From JANQNX01 sp965601665 (GTDB lineage Bacteria; Pseudomonadota; Gammaproteobacteria; Eutrophobiales; Eutrophobiaceae), in contig OZ271833.1 in the NCBI GenBank assembly GCA_965601665.1, positions 186,001 through 250,000 of the forward strand: DNA of 64,000 nt. The letters run 5' to 3'. Positions 23,414 to 33,178 of the stretch are shown here, piece after piece (positions within the stretch are counted from its first letter, which is position 1; each line of letters starts with the position of its first letter). Both the position numbers and the translations under genes were made by a program. A model generated the notes under the pieces. It did not search any database. It worked only from the letters and a program-made list of their open reading frames with translations, and was not told the origin of the DNA.

Positions 23414-24745
23414 TTATTGAGTATTTTCAACATTTCCGAAATAGCGCTGCATTTCTATCTTCACTTTCCTGGCCAATAGCAATGTGGTGAGCAGAGTTGG
23501 AAAAATCATCATCGCGAACATGGAATCGATGATGTTAATGATCGTTGCCTGTGTCCAGATGGCGCATAGGGGGATGATACACAGATAGAAGTAAACGAAC
23601 TGGTTACCCAGGCGTTTCCCAAACAGGTAGCGCGCACACTTCAACGAGTAATAGCTGTATGTCAGCACCGTCGACAGCGCGAATAACAGGAATACCAGGT
23701 ATACCATCAGGTTGCCACCTGGCAACGCATGCTGGAAGGCCTCTGCTGCTATCAACACGCCGCTGCCGTCGGTGCTAATACCGGATACCAGTATGACCAG
23801 CGCTGTACACGTGCAGACGATGTGCGTATCGAAAAATGGCCCCAGCATCGCCACCAGTCCCTCGCGTACCGGTTCTCGCGTTCGTGCGGCGCCGTGTGCC
23901 AATGCCTCGGTACCAACGCCGGCCTCGTTGGAAAAAATAGCGCGTTTAATGCCAGTTACCATCACTTCCTTGAAGGCCATACCCGTTGCCCCGCCAATGC
24001 CTGCTTCCAGTCCAAACGCCGAAGAAACGATGCCTGCTAATAGTCTCGGTATGTCGTTAATGTTAAGCATGATGATTAGCAGGCTGGATATGACATAAAG
24101 CAGAAACATCAACGGCACGATTCTGGCTGCCACCATCCCGATACGTTTAACCCCACCGATGATGATCACGCCGATAAACGTCATTGCGACCAGCCCGGTG
24201 GTCAGACGTTCGACAGCCAATTCGCTTTCCATTAGTGAGGCCAACTGGTTGACCTGGAACATGGGGACACAACCGATCAGCCCGGCGACGGCAAATAGCA
24301 TGGCCAGCGGTTTGAAGCGTTTACCCAGCCCCAATTCGATAAAGTACATGGGACCACCTTGTTCGATACCGTCGATATCCTGCTGGCGATAAAGACACGA
24401 CAGGGTGCAAGTGAAAAACTTGATAATCATGCCAAGCAGACCAGCTACCCACATCCAGAAGATCGCCCCCGGACCACCCATGCTGATCGCGATAGCAACA
24501 CCGGCAATATTACCCATACCAATTGTCCCTGATAGCGCGACACACAGGGCCTGGAAATGGGGTACTTCACCGGGCGCATCGGTTCGGTCATAACGACCAC
24601 CAAGGATAGCGAAGGCATGTCCAAATCCGGCAAGCGGGCGCATGCCGGAAAGAAACGCCAGATATAGGCCCACACACAGGATGAATATAACCAGGGGTAA
24701 CCCCCACAATAGGTCAACGGTTGCGGACCAGAACTGATCAAACAC
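23414..24745 (-). CDS. Sodium:alanine/glycine symporter (AGCS family)
   Basis: Inner-membrane amino-acid:cation symporter, 443 residues, about ten transmembrane helices. The family segments GTIGMGNIAGVAIAISMGGP and FSNEAGVGTEALAHGAA are present. It imports alanine and/or glycine with sodium. First conserved chromosomal gene on the right side of the array. No glycine riboswitch is visible in the 84 bases upstream. Confidence 0.9.
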   Translation of the reverse strand: MFDQFWSATVDLLWGLPLVIFILCVGLYLAFLSGMRPLAGFGHAFAILGGRYDRTDAPGEVPHFQALCVALSGTIGMGNIAGVAIAISMGGPGAIFWMWVAGLLGMIIKFFTCTLSCLYRQQDIDGIEQGGPMYFIELGLGKRFKPLAMLFAVAGLIGCVPMFQVNQLASLMESELAVERLTTGLVAMTFIGVIIIGGVKRIGMVAARIVPLMFLLYVISSLLIIMLNINDIPRLLAGIVSSAFGLEAGIGGATGMAFKEVMVTGIKRAIFSNEAGVGTEALAHGAARTREPVREGLVAMLGPFFDTHIVCTCTALVILVSGISTDGSGVLIAAEAFQHALPGGNLMVYLVFLLFALSTVLTYSYYSLKCARYLFGKRLGNQFVYFYLCIIPLCAIWTQATIINIIDSMFAMMIFPTLLTTLLLARKVKIEMQRYFGNVENTQ

Positions 24746-24829
24746 GGTGACTACCTGTAACTATTCGCTGCATGACTGCATTGAATAGTAACAAGGCCCG
24801 CGGGTCAAAAAATCGTGTAAAGGAAGAAG

Positions 24830-25582
24830 ATGATGATGATAAAGACACTGGTGGTTATTTTGTTACAGGCGCTGTTGCTCCACTCAGTCGTACAGGCAGA
24901 GACGGTTATCCAGAGTGCTGAACAACCAGCGCAGTTTATCGAGCTATATACCTCGGAGGGTTGCAGTAGTTGCCCCCCTGCTGATCGGTGGCTAAGTAAA
25001 CTGGAATCGCATCCTGAATTATGGACACGCATTATTCCCGTGGCCTTTCATGTTGACTACTGGAACTACATTGGTTGGGAGGATCGATTCTCATCATCGC
25101 GCTACTCTGCAAGGCAACGATACTATGCGGCAAATGACAACCTGGATAGCGTTTACACGCCAGGTTTCCTGATTAACGGGGAAGAGTGGCGCGGATTCTT
25201 TAAACGTCAAAGCCTGCCACAACGCCATGGTGCAAAAGGAATGGGTGACTTACGCATTGCCATCGACGATATGCATTTTGATGCGAGTTTTATTCCCGCC
25301 AACCCGCAACTCAATGAGTCGCTTATCCTCAACATTGCAATACTCGGCTTTGATATCGAAACCAACGTTGAAGCAGGTGAAAATCGCAACCGCGTGTTGC
25401 AACACGATTTCGTGGTGCTGGGATATAAGGCACTGCCGTTTAACCGACAACAGCAACAATATGCCAGCATGGATGTGCTGCCTGATATCAGGGAACGCTC
25501 GGATCGAATGGCGATTGCGGTATGGGTTAGTCGTAAAGGTAACCCGGAGCCCGTACAGGTCGCCGGTGGCTGGCTCCCATAA
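24830..25582 (+). CDS. DUF1223 (thioredoxin-fold) exported protein
   Basis: 250 residues with a signal peptide (about residues 1-23, ending VQA). It begins with the DUF1223 signature IELYTSEGCSSCPPADRWL, containing a CxxC pair on a thioredoxin-like fold, and continues VAFHVDYWNYIGWEDRFSS. Function not established; a periplasmic redox or secretion role is inferred. Three consecutive ATG codons follow AGGAAG; ATG 24833 or 24836 has better spacing than 24830. Confidence 0.8.
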   Translation: MMMIKTLVVILLQALLLHSVVQAETVIQSAEQPAQFIELYTSEGCSSCPPADRWLSKLESHPELWTRIIPVAFHVDYWNYIGWEDRFSSSRYSARQRYYAANDNLDSVYTPGFLINGEEWRGFFKRQSLPQRHGAKGMGDLRIAIDDMHFDASFIPANPQLNESLILNIAILGFDIETNVEAGENRNRVLQHDFVVLGYKALPFNRQQQQYASMDVLPDIRERSDRMAIAVWVSRKGNPEPVQVAGGWLP

Positions 25583-25622
25583 CATCTCTCTTAAGCTTCT
25601 TTAAATTTTTAAACAAGGTAGA

Positions 25623-25644
25623 ATCATCAGTCCTTACTGATGAT
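25623..25644 (+). promoter_or_regulatory. Perfect hairpin across the 5' end of the MFS gene
   Basis: ATCATCAGT (25623-25631) and ACTGATGAT (25636-25644) form a nine-pair stem with loop CCTT. It covers the first possible start codons (25640, 25643) and ends seven bases before ATG 25652. It may limit translation initiation. Confidence 0.5.
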
Positions 25645-25651
25645 GCTTCCT

Positions 25652-27034
25652 ATGTCTGAACAAAACCAGCAGCGTTTACAAAAACTGACGTTAACCATGG
25701 TACTGGTGAATGCCTTTACCACACCGTTAATGTTATCAGCGGTAAACGTGGCGTTGCCTTCCATTGCCAACGACCTTGCGATGAACGCCGTGTTACTCAG
25801 CTGGATCCCTATGGCTTATCTCATGGCGAGTGCCATGTTCGTCCTGGTCTTTGGTCGTCTTGCTGACATGGTAGGCAGGAAAAGGGTCTTCCTGATTGGT
25901 ACCAGCTGCGTCATCGTGACCTCGCTGATTGCCGCGCTTGCGGTGAATCCCTACATGTTGATCGGTGCCCGCTTTTTTCAGGGAACCAGTGCCGCCATGT
26001 TATATGCAACGCAGGTCGCACTGGTGTCTTCGGTATTCCCGCCACCGAAACGGGGGCAGGCCATTGGCCTGGTCGTTTCCATGATTTATTTCGGCTTGAC
26101 GATTGGACCGCTTGTGGGCGGCTTTGTTGTCGACAGCTTTGGCTGGCGCACCAGTTTCCTGGTACATATTCCGCTTGGTTTGTTGGCGATCTTCATGGGG
26201 CTGCGTTTTGTGAAGGGCGACTGGCACGCCGAAGAGCGCGGCAGTTTCGATTTGTTTGGCGCCCTGATTTACGCGATAGCGATCCTGTTGCTGTGTGTAT
26301 CGGTAACGTATATACCAACAACTGCCGGGTTCATCCTGCTGGCGATCGCATTGGCAGGTATTGTTTTCTTCCTGCTGTTCGAGCGAGCGCATAAACACCC
26401 CATCATGGATGTGAGCCTGTTTTTCACCAACCGCGTATTTACCTTTTCCTGTCTTGCTTCCTTGATTATTTACACGGCAACGTTTGCCAACGTGGTGCAG
26501 ATCAGTCTTTACCTGCAATACCTGAAAGCACTGTCGGCGACGACGGCCGGCTTTATCATGATGTGCCAGCCTTTGACCATGGCGTTGTTTTCACCCATGG
26601 CCGGTCGCCTGTCTGACAGGTTCGAGCCAAGGCAACTTGCCTCTGCAGGGATGTTGATCAGCGCCACGGGGCTGGTGTTATTGGCTAACCTGACTCAGTC
26701 TTCGTCCCTTGCCTACCTGGTAGGAGCGCTCATTACTACCGGACTGGGTTTTGGCCTGTTCTCGTCACCGAATGTGAATGCCATTATGAGCTCGGTCGAC
26801 AAGCAAAACCTTGGCCGGGCAAATGGTGTCGTCGCAACCATGCGTATTGTTGGCCAGATGAGCAGCATGATGTTGGTCACGCTGGTCTTTGCAATGATTA
26901 TCGGCAGTGTACAAATTCAGCCGGATAATTATGCCGAGCTGGAGCAGGCGATACGTACTATTTTTATGATTGCTGCGAGCATGTGTTTACCCGGTCTGTA
27001 TTTTTCACTGGCGCGCGGCAATTTGCATGGATAA
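25652..27034 (+). CDS. MFS drug/multidrug exporter (DHA2, 14-helix type)
   Basis: 460 residues with about fourteen transmembrane helices. Motif A GRLADMVGRKRV sits after helix 2, and the antiporter-type GPLVGGFVVDSFGWR lies near helix 5. Related to the EmrB/QacA group, proton-driven export of drugs or hydrophobic compounds; the actual substrate is unknown. ATG 25652 is chosen because earlier ATGs lie inside a perfect hairpin; no clear ribosome site is seen for any start. Confidence 0.85.
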   Translation: MSEQNQQRLQKLTLTMVLVNAFTTPLMLSAVNVALPSIANDLAMNAVLLSWIPMAYLMASAMFVLVFGRLADMVGRKRVFLIGTSCVIVTSLIAALAVNPYMLIGARFFQGTSAAMLYATQVALVSSVFPPPKRGQAIGLVVSMIYFGLTIGPLVGGFVVDSFGWRTSFLVHIPLGLLAIFMGLRFVKGDWHAEERGSFDLFGALIYAIAILLLCVSVTYIPTTAGFILLAIALAGIVFFLLFERAHKHPIMDVSLFFTNRVFTFSCLASLIIYTATFANVVQISLYLQYLKALSATTAGFIMMCQPLTMALFSPMAGRLSDRFEPRQLASAGMLISATGLVLLANLTQSSSLAYLVGALITTGLGFGLFSSPNVNAIMSSVDKQNLGRANGVVATMRIVGQMSSMMLVTLVFAMIIGSVQIQPDNYAELEQAIRTIFMIAASMCLPGLYFSLARGNLHG

Positions 27035-27073
27035 GCTGCCCTGGCAGGGATTGATTTATATCAAGTACTACAC

Positions 27074-27101
27074 CTTATTTTTGCATTGCAAAATAAGTTT
27101 T
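27074..27101 (+). terminator. AT-rich rho-independent terminator after the MFS gene
   Basis: CTTATTTT (27074-27081) pairs with AAAATAAG (27090-27097), extended by GC/GC with one bulge, and is followed by TTTT. The stem is AT-rich and weak. Confidence 0.5.
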
Positions 27102-27149
27102 CTGCGATACTAACAGTATATAAGTAAAACTATATAAAGCAGGGGTAGT

Positions 27150-27398
27150 ATGATGACAGAGAAACACTCGAAGGCGAGAGAACTTGCTGGTTATTCCTTT
27201 CTCGTGGTCTTTGCCAATGATGACACCATTGATGAAGGCGAGTTACACTTTATCGAGAAACTTGCACTGGAAGACGGAATAGTTGACGAACAGGAAAAAG
27301 CCGTACTTAAAAATATATTTGCCCGTGTTAACGAAGAACACCTTGCCAACAGGGTTAAAGAAGAAATACGCGACTTCCGGGAGAAGTACGACATTTAG
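27150..27398 (+). CDS. Small acidic helical protein (TerB-like pattern)
   Basis: 82 residues, no confident family. The acidic helical pattern ANDDTIDEGELHFIEKLALE then DGIVDEQEKAVLKNIF resembles one half of a TerB-like domain, with Asp/Glu clusters that could bind metal. AAAGCAGGGG precedes the ATG pair. Its stop is ten bases from that of ycgL, which converges on it. Confidence 0.6.
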   Translation: MMTEKHSKARELAGYSFLVVFANDDTIDEGELHFIEKLALEDGIVDEQEKAVLKNIFARVNEEHLANRVKEEIRDFREKYDI

Positions 27399-27407
27399 AT
27401 CTGTTGA

Positions 27408-27677
27408 TTAATCTCCATGATGCAGGTCGGGCATCAGATTTCCGGGCGGCATCTGGATGAAATAGCCTGTATCTTCCAGGGCTTTCATGACCTCAATAAC
27501 ATCAACACGTGCCAGTTTACGTGTTTCACTCAGTTCAAGATCCATGACATGTGTTAACTGCTTGACCAGTTTCATCAGTTCATCGGGCAACTCGTCCAGT
27601 TTGGTATCTGAATGTACATACAGATACATTTCATCCTTTCTCGCACAGCGATAGATGTGACAGTTAACCTGGCGCAT
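27408..27677 (-). CDS. YcgL domain-containing protein
   Basis: 89 residues matching the gammaproteobacterial YcgL family: CHIYRCARKDEMYLYV at the start, LPDELMKLVKQLTHVMDLEL in the middle, and EDTGYFIQMPPGNLM near the end. Function not established. It lies downstream of fhs on the same strand with a hairpin-forming gap between them. Confidence 0.85.
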   Translation of the reverse strand: MRQVNCHIYRCARKDEMYLYVHSDTKLDELPDELMKLVKQLTHVMDLELSETRKLARVDVIEVMKALEDTGYFIQMPPGNLMPDLHHGD

Positions 27678-27693
27678 GATCGAATTCTGTAAA

Positions 27694-27729
27694 GAATTCG
27701 GGGCGCATAGCGCCCCGTATCCCCGAATT
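27694..27729 (-). terminator. Overlapping hairpins after fhs
   Basis: GGGGCGC (27700-27706) and GCGCCCC (27710-27716) form a seven-pair GC stem. A wider pair AATTCGGGG (27694-27702)/CCCCGAATT (27721-27729) uses part of the same bases, so the two stems compete. No long T run follows, so strong intrinsic termination is not certain. Confidence 0.5.
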
Positions 27730-27742
27730 ACAAATTGGCAAA

Positions 27743-29413
27743 CTAGAACAGTCCGACAATATTGCCGTCGTCGTCCACGTCGATCTTTTCAGCCGCCGGT
27801 ACCTTGGGCAGTCCGGGCATGGTCATCATGTTACCAGCGATGGCAACAACGAAACCGGCGCCATTCGCCAGCCGTACCTCGCTGATATGCACCGTGTGGC
27901 CACTCGGTGCGCCAATGGCGGTTGGATCAGTGGAGAATGACATCTGCGTTTTTGCCATACATACCGGGTACGAGCCGTAGTCCTTGTCCCACGTCGCCAG
28001 TTGTTGTTTGACCTTGGGATCGAATGTCACGCTACCGGCACCGTATACCTTGGTCGCAATCGCTTCGATTTTATCTGCCAGGCTCATGTCATCTTCATAA
28101 ACATAGGTGTGTGATCCCGGCGAGTTCTCAACGATGTTGACGACTTCCTTCGCCAGGTCTTCAGCACCTGCGCCACCGTCTGCCCAGTGCTTGGAAAGCA
28201 CGGCCTTAACACCGAGTCCTTCGCATTTTTCCTGCAGTAGCTTGACCTCGGCATCACTATCAAACGTAAAGTGATTAACACAAACAACGCAAGGCAGGCC
28301 ATACACGTTACGGATGTTATTCACGTGACGTTCCAGGTTAACCATACCTTTTTCCAATGCTTCGAGGTTTTCATTATTCAGCTGATCCTTGGCAACGCCG
28401 CCGTGGTATTTCAACGCGCGGATGGTTGCGACCAGCACCACGCATTTCGGTTTCAGCCCGGCCATGCGGGTCTTGATGTCAATAAATTTTTCGGCGCCAA
28501 GGTCGGCACCAAAGCCTGCCTCGGTGATGGTGTAATCGGCCAGTTGCAATGCTGTTTTGGTTGCGGTGACGGTATTACAACCGTGTGCAATGTTGGCAAA
28601 TGGTCCGCCATGAATAATAGCGATGTTGTTTTCGAGTGTTTGTACGAGGTTAGGATTGATGGCGTTATTCAACAAAGCAGCCATTGCCCCATGGGCTTTC
28701 AGGTCACGTGCATAGACCGGCGTCACCTTGTCGGTCTTGTATCCGATGATGATGTTACCGAGACGTTCTTTTAGATCCTGGCGGCTGGTCGCGAGACACA
28801 GGATGGCCATGATTTCAGACGCGACGACGATATCAAAACCGTCTTCGCGCAGGTAGCCGTTGGCAGGACCACCTATACCGACAGTTATTTTACGTAACGC
28901 GCGGTCGTTCATGTCGACGACGCGTTTCCACTGGATTCGGCGGGCGTCGATTTGCAACTCGTTGCCATGATTAATATGGTTATCAATCATGGCTGAAAGC
29001 AAGGCATGCGCGACACCAATCGCATGGAAGTCGCCGGTGAAGTGCAGGTTGATGTCTTCCATAGGAACCACCTGTGCATAGCCGCCACCTGCGGCGCCGC
29101 CTTTAACACCAAAACAAGGTCCCAGCGATGGTTCACGCAGGCACATGATGGCCTTTTTCCCTATACGGTTAAGTGCGTCACCGAGGCCAACAGTCGTTGT
29201 GGTTTTTCCTTCGCCTGCAGGCGTTGGACTGATCGCGGTGACCAGCACCAGGTTACCTTCGTTACCCGATAGGCTTTGTACGTATTCTAATGATAGCTTG
29301 GCCTTGTAGTGGCCATAGGGTTCAAGATGTTCGCTGTCGATCCCGTACTGCTCCTTGGCGAGTTCGACAATGCGTTTTTTATTCGCTTTCTGGGCGATTT
29401 CAATATCAGACAT
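27743..29413 (-). CDS. fhs: Formate--tetrahydrofolate ligase
   Basis: Cytoplasmic ATP-dependent enzyme making 10-formyl-THF from formate, supplying one-carbon units for purines and formyl-Met. 556 residues. The ATP-binding segment SPTPAGEGKTTTTVGLGDAL is intact, as are REPSLGPCFGVKGGAAGGGY and the GQIMTMPGLPK-like end (GNMMTMPGLPKVPAA). AGGGAGG precedes the ATG. Many gammaproteobacteria lack it and rely on FolD. Confidence 0.95.
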   Translation of the reverse strand: MSDIEIAQKANKKRIVELAKEQYGIDSEHLEPYGHYKAKLSLEYVQSLSGNEGNLVLVTAISPTPAGEGKTTTTVGLGDALNRIGKKAIMCLREPSLGPCFGVKGGAAGGGYAQVVPMEDINLHFTGDFHAIGVAHALLSAMIDNHINHGNELQIDARRIQWKRVVDMNDRALRKITVGIGGPANGYLREDGFDIVVASEIMAILCLATSRQDLKERLGNIIIGYKTDKVTPVYARDLKAHGAMAALLNNAINPNLVQTLENNIAIIHGGPFANIAHGCNTVTATKTALQLADYTITEAGFGADLGAEKFIDIKTRMAGLKPKCVVLVATIRALKYHGGVAKDQLNNENLEALEKGMVNLERHVNNIRNVYGLPCVVCVNHFTFDSDAEVKLLQEKCEGLGVKAVLSKHWADGGAGAEDLAKEVVNIVENSPGSHTYVYEDDMSLADKIEAIATKVYGAGSVTFDPKVKQQLATWDKDYGSYPVCMAKTQMSFSTDPTAIGAPSGHTVHISEVRLANGAGFVVAIAGNMMTMPGLPKVPAAEKIDVDDDGNIVGLF

Positions 29414-29621
29414 GCTGCCCTCCCTAAAAAGAGTTCAATAATTTAAGTAAATACAAAAAGTTAAACGAACGATGTGATAAGATTTTTTATGATTCAGGTG
29501 AACGTCCAGCACTGTTCAGCCCGAGTATTTTTTCCAGTTTACCCTGATGCAGGGTGCAATAGGTAGCGCATTATGCGCGAAAGACAGCGAGATACAAGAT
29601 TAATAGACGTGACGTTAAGCC

Positions 29622-31352
29622 ATGTTGACAAGACTACGAGCTAATCTGGCAAGACAGCGCAGCTACCTTGCAGGCAAGCAGGCCTTGTTCCTGTTGTCAT
29701 TGCTGGGTGTATTGTGTGGCGTCGCCGTAGGGATTGTTATCAGCCTGTTTCGTTACAGCATCGAAGTCTCGCAGGCGCTCTTTCTCGCTGACGAAATCGG
29801 CAACTACGAGGGCTTGCATTGGCACAGCCGTCTGATACTCACCACGGCAGGGGGTGTGTTACTCGGCCTGCTTTTTTTTCTTGTCTCTCGTAACCCGTTG
29901 CGCGTCGGTGTCATTCATGTGCTTGAGCGATTGGCCTATAACGAGGGACACCTGCCTTTAAAGAACATGGTCATGCAATTTATTGGCGGCGTTATCGCTA
30001 TTGCCTCTGGTCAATCTGTTGGCAGGGAAGGTCCCAGTGTGCACCTTGGTGCCGGTACAGCCAGCCTGTTTGGCCAGTACCTGCGCCTGCCAAATAATAG
30101 TATCCGTACGCTGGTTGGCTGCGGCACAGCCGCCGCTGTTGCTGCTGCATTCAATACCCCGCTGGCCGGCGTGATCTTCGCCATGGAAGTGATCCTTATG
30201 GAATACACCATCGCCGGTTTTACGCCGGTGATCCTGGCCGCGGTCAGTGCTACGGTCATCTCCAGACTGGTGTTTGGTACTGAAGCTGTATTTATTATTC
30301 AGGATATTAATTTGCAGTCCTTGCTGGATCTGCCACTGGTCGTGCTCATGGGAATTGTGATCGGTGCCGTGGCCAGTATCTTTATTCGCCTGACCCGGCA
30401 GATCACCGAGTTTGGTTTGCGCATGGCCATCTGGTTGAGAATGGCATTGGCTGGTCTCATTGTTGGTTTGATTGCGCTGGTCAGCCCCGAGGTCATGGGT
30501 ATCGGCTATGACACCGTCAATGCGGTCATCCTGGGTCAGATTGGATTACTTGGTTTAGCCTTGATACTCGTTATGAAAGTGCTGGCGACCTCAGTATGCG
30601 TTGGTTTTAGTATCCCGGGTGGCCTGATTAGTCCGAGCCTTGTTATCGGTGCGGTGGTTGGTGGCTTGCTCGCGCAGTCTTTTACGCTGGCCGCTATTCC
30701 TCACTCGGGTGTGGGCATGTACGCGCTGCTGGGAGCAGGGGCAATGATGAGTGCGACCCTGCAGGCGCCGTTGGCGGCTTTACTGGCATTGCTGGAGTTA
30801 ACCGGCAATCACAATATCGTTTTTCCCGCGATGCTGGCCGTGGTCAGTGCCAACCTTACCGCGCAGGAAGGCTTCAAGTCCGAGTCATTTTTTATGAGTC
30901 AGTTTAAGGAGTTTGGGCTTGATTATCGAAATGATCCTATTGCACAACATCTGCGACGTATTAGCCTGGAGTCGGTTATTAACCGTTCTTTTGTTATTGC
31001 AGAGCCTGTCATTGACCGTAAGGGCGCCATTGCTCTATTAAAAGATAATCCGGACTGGGTCCTGCTGCGACGCCAGGATGACAGTAACCTGTTGATGCCC
31101 GCGGCCGATCTCGCCCATCATCTTGAAAACGATGATGCTGACAGCGTTGATTTGCTGGAGATACCGGCCAAACGCAGACAGCTGGCAGCGGTTTCACTGG
31201 AATCGACACTGCAGCACGCGCAACAACTGATTAACGACAGCGAGGCAGAGGCGTTGTATGCCATCACCAGACTGGGACAGTCGGCAGATCGTATCAATGG
31301 CATCATTACGCCGGAGGATATCGAGAAACAATACCGCACGGTTATTAACTGA
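29622..31352 (+). CDS. ClC-family chloride channel/transporter with C-terminal CBS-like domains
   Basis: 576 residues. The first 420 form the ClC membrane core, with GREGPSVHLGAG carrying the gating glutamate and GFSIPGGLISPSLVIGA near the second selectivity region. The usual GSGIP is replaced around LRVGVIHVLERL. Residues about 440-576 resemble paired CBS domains, which in ClC proteins modulate gating by nucleotides. Role: chloride/proton exchange or anion conductance. Confidence 0.88.
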   Translation: MLTRLRANLARQRSYLAGKQALFLLSLLGVLCGVAVGIVISLFRYSIEVSQALFLADEIGNYEGLHWHSRLILTTAGGVLLGLLFFLVSRNPLRVGVIHVLERLAYNEGHLPLKNMVMQFIGGVIAIASGQSVGREGPSVHLGAGTASLFGQYLRLPNNSIRTLVGCGTAAAVAAAFNTPLAGVIFAMEVILMEYTIAGFTPVILAAVSATVISRLVFGTEAVFIIQDINLQSLLDLPLVVLMGIVIGAVASIFIRLTRQITEFGLRMAIWLRMALAGLIVGLIALVSPEVMGIGYDTVNAVILGQIGLLGLALILVMKVLATSVCVGFSIPGGLISPSLVIGAVVGGLLAQSFTLAAIPHSGVGMYALLGAGAMMSATLQAPLAALLALLELTGNHNIVFPAMLAVVSANLTAQEGFKSESFFMSQFKEFGLDYRNDPIAQHLRRISLESVINRSFVIAEPVIDRKGAIALLKDNPDWVLLRRQDDSNLLMPAADLAHHLENDDADSVDLLEIPAKRRQLAAVSLESTLQHAQQLINDSEAEALYAITRLGQSADRINGIITPEDIEKQYRTVIN

Positions 31353-31522
31353 CATTTTGTCAAATATTCGCCGCCGACGCATGGTGAAATCGGGACGAAT
31401 CTGTTAGCATGCTTATCCCTGAATATGCAGTTATTTAGGTCAAGTTTTTACCCCACAAACGATTTTTACAAATCGGTCAACCTTACTCCCCCTAAAAAAC
31501 AGACAGCCTCAGGGTGCCCGTC

Positions 31523-33178
31523 ATGACGCGTTATATTTTTATTACCGGGGGCGTAGTTTCATCGCTTGGCAAGGGGATAGCGTCTGCATCACTGGGCGCG
31601 ATTCTCGAGGCACGCGGATTGAATATCACGCTGCTTAAACTGGACCCCTATATTAATGTTGACCCGGGCACGATGAGTCCTTTTCAGCATGGTGAGGTGT
31701 ATGTGACCGAGGATGGTGCCGAGACAGACCTGGACCTTGGTCACTATGAGCGTTTCGTACGCAAGACCATGGGCAAGCGTAATAACTACACCACCGGACG
31801 CATTTATCTGAACGTGATTCAAAAAGAGCGCCATGGTGATTATCTCGGCGGTACGGTGCAGGTCATTCCGCATATCACCGATGAAATCAAACACTGTATT
31901 GTCGAGGGCGCTGGCGATGCTGATATTGCCATGGTGGAGATAGGCGGCACGGTTGGTGATATTGAATCATTGCCATTTCTGGAAGCGATTCGACAAATGC
32001 GTATCGAACTGGGACCGGAAAACACATTATTCATGCACCTGACGCTGGTGCCTTACATTGCCGCCGTCGGTGAAATCAAAACCAAACCGACGCAGCACTC
32101 GGTCAAGGAGCTACGCTCCATTGGTATTCAGCCAGATTGCCTGCTGTGCCGTACTGACAAACCACTGCCAGCAGCTGAACGAAAAAAAATGGCCTTGTTC
32201 ACCAACGTTACCGAGTCGGCAATCATTTCCGCCATTGATGTCGATAACATCTACAAGATCCCCAAGGTCTTGCACGAGCAGGGACTGGATGACATTGTGA
32301 TTGATAAATTCAAACTGGATATTCCCAGGGCCGACCTGGTCGAATGGGACAACGTCGTACAGGCTCTTGACCACCCCTCTGGAGAAGTCAATATCGCGAT
32401 GGTGGGCAAGTACATCGAGCTTGCCGATTCTTATAAATCTTTAACGGAGGCACTGGTTCATGCCGGTGTGCAGACCAAGACCCAGGTCAATATTGCCTAT
32501 ATTGATTCGGAAGAAATCGAACGTAACGGCCCGGACTGTTTGTCGCGAATGGATGCCGTGCTGGTACCGGGCGGTTTTGGTAACCGCGGTATCGAAGGCA
32601 AGATAGCGGCGATACGCTATGCACGCGAGAACGGTGTTCCTTATCTCGGTATTTGTCTGGGCATGCAGCTCGCCGTCATTGAGATAGCCCGTGACCTGGC
32701 ATCGCTTGCTGATGCCAACAGTACCGAGTTTGAAAAAGCGGCGCCTCATCCGGTGATCGCACTGATTACCGAATGGCGTGATGCGTCAGGTAACATTGAG
32801 CAGCGCAACGAGGCTTCAGACCTTGGCGGTACGATGCGTCTGGGAGGGCAGCAATGTCAGTTACAGGAAGGCACGTTGGCCAGGTCGCTCTACAAGCAGG
32901 ATGTCATTACAGAACGCCATCGCCACCGTTATGAGTTTAATAACACGTATCGCGAACAGCTTGAACAGACCGGTATGCGTATCGCCGGTTTATCACTGGA
33001 CGGTGAACTGGTTGAGATCATCGAAATCCCTGATCACCCGTGGTTTATCGGTTGCCAGTTTCACCCCGAGTTTACGTCGACGCCGCGTGATGGCCATCCG
33101 TTGTTTACCGGGTTTATCGAGGCCGCAAACCATTACCGCGATTCGCGCGAGGAATTGACACAAAATGCAGCTATGTGA
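31523..33178 (+). CDS. pyrG: CTP synthase (glutamine-hydrolysing)
   Basis: Makes CTP from UTP, ATP and glutamine. Synthetase domain begins TRYIFITGGVVSSLGKGI with the ATP loop; the C-terminal class I glutamine amidotransferase has GICLGMQ (nucleophile Cys) and a later FHPE. 551 residues from ATG 31523; a GTG at 31514 is less likely. It overlaps kdsA by 14 bases, as in the common pyrG-kdsA-eno order. Confidence 0.96.
   Translation: MTRYIFITGGVVSSLGKGIASASLGAILEARGLNITLLKLDPYINVDPGTMSPFQHGEVYVTEDGAETDLDLGHYERFVRKTMGKRNNYTTGRIYLNVIQKERHGDYLGGTVQVIPHITDEIKHCIVEGAGDADIAMVEIGGTVGDIESLPFLEAIRQMRIELGPENTLFMHLTLVPYIAAVGEIKTKPTQHSVKELRSIGIQPDCLLCRTDKPLPAAERKKMALFTNVTESAIISAIDVDNIYKIPKVLHEQGLDDIVIDKFKLDIPRADLVEWDNVVQALDHPSGEVNIAMVGKYIELADSYKSLTEALVHAGVQTKTQVNIAYIDSEEIERNGPDCLSRMDAVLVPGGFGNRGIEGKIAAIRYARENGVPYLGICLGMQLAVIEIARDLASLADANSTEFEKAAPHPVIALITEWRDASGNIEQRNEASDLGGTMRLGGQQCQLQEGTLARSLYKQDVITERHRHRYEFNNTYREQLEQTGMRIAGLSLDGELVEIIEIPDHPWFIGCQFHPEFTSTPRDGHPLFTGFIEAANHYRDSREELTQNAAM

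Noticed and set aside
24746..24829. Possible glycine riboswitch upstream of the AgcS-type symporter gene
   Set aside because: The gap is 84 bases, too short for a tandem glycine aptamer with expression platform, and no aptamer core is visible.
26000..26518. Antisense open frame of 172 codons within the MFS gene
   Set aside because: Gln/Asn/His-rich translation typical of the complement of hydrophobic codons; not a gene.
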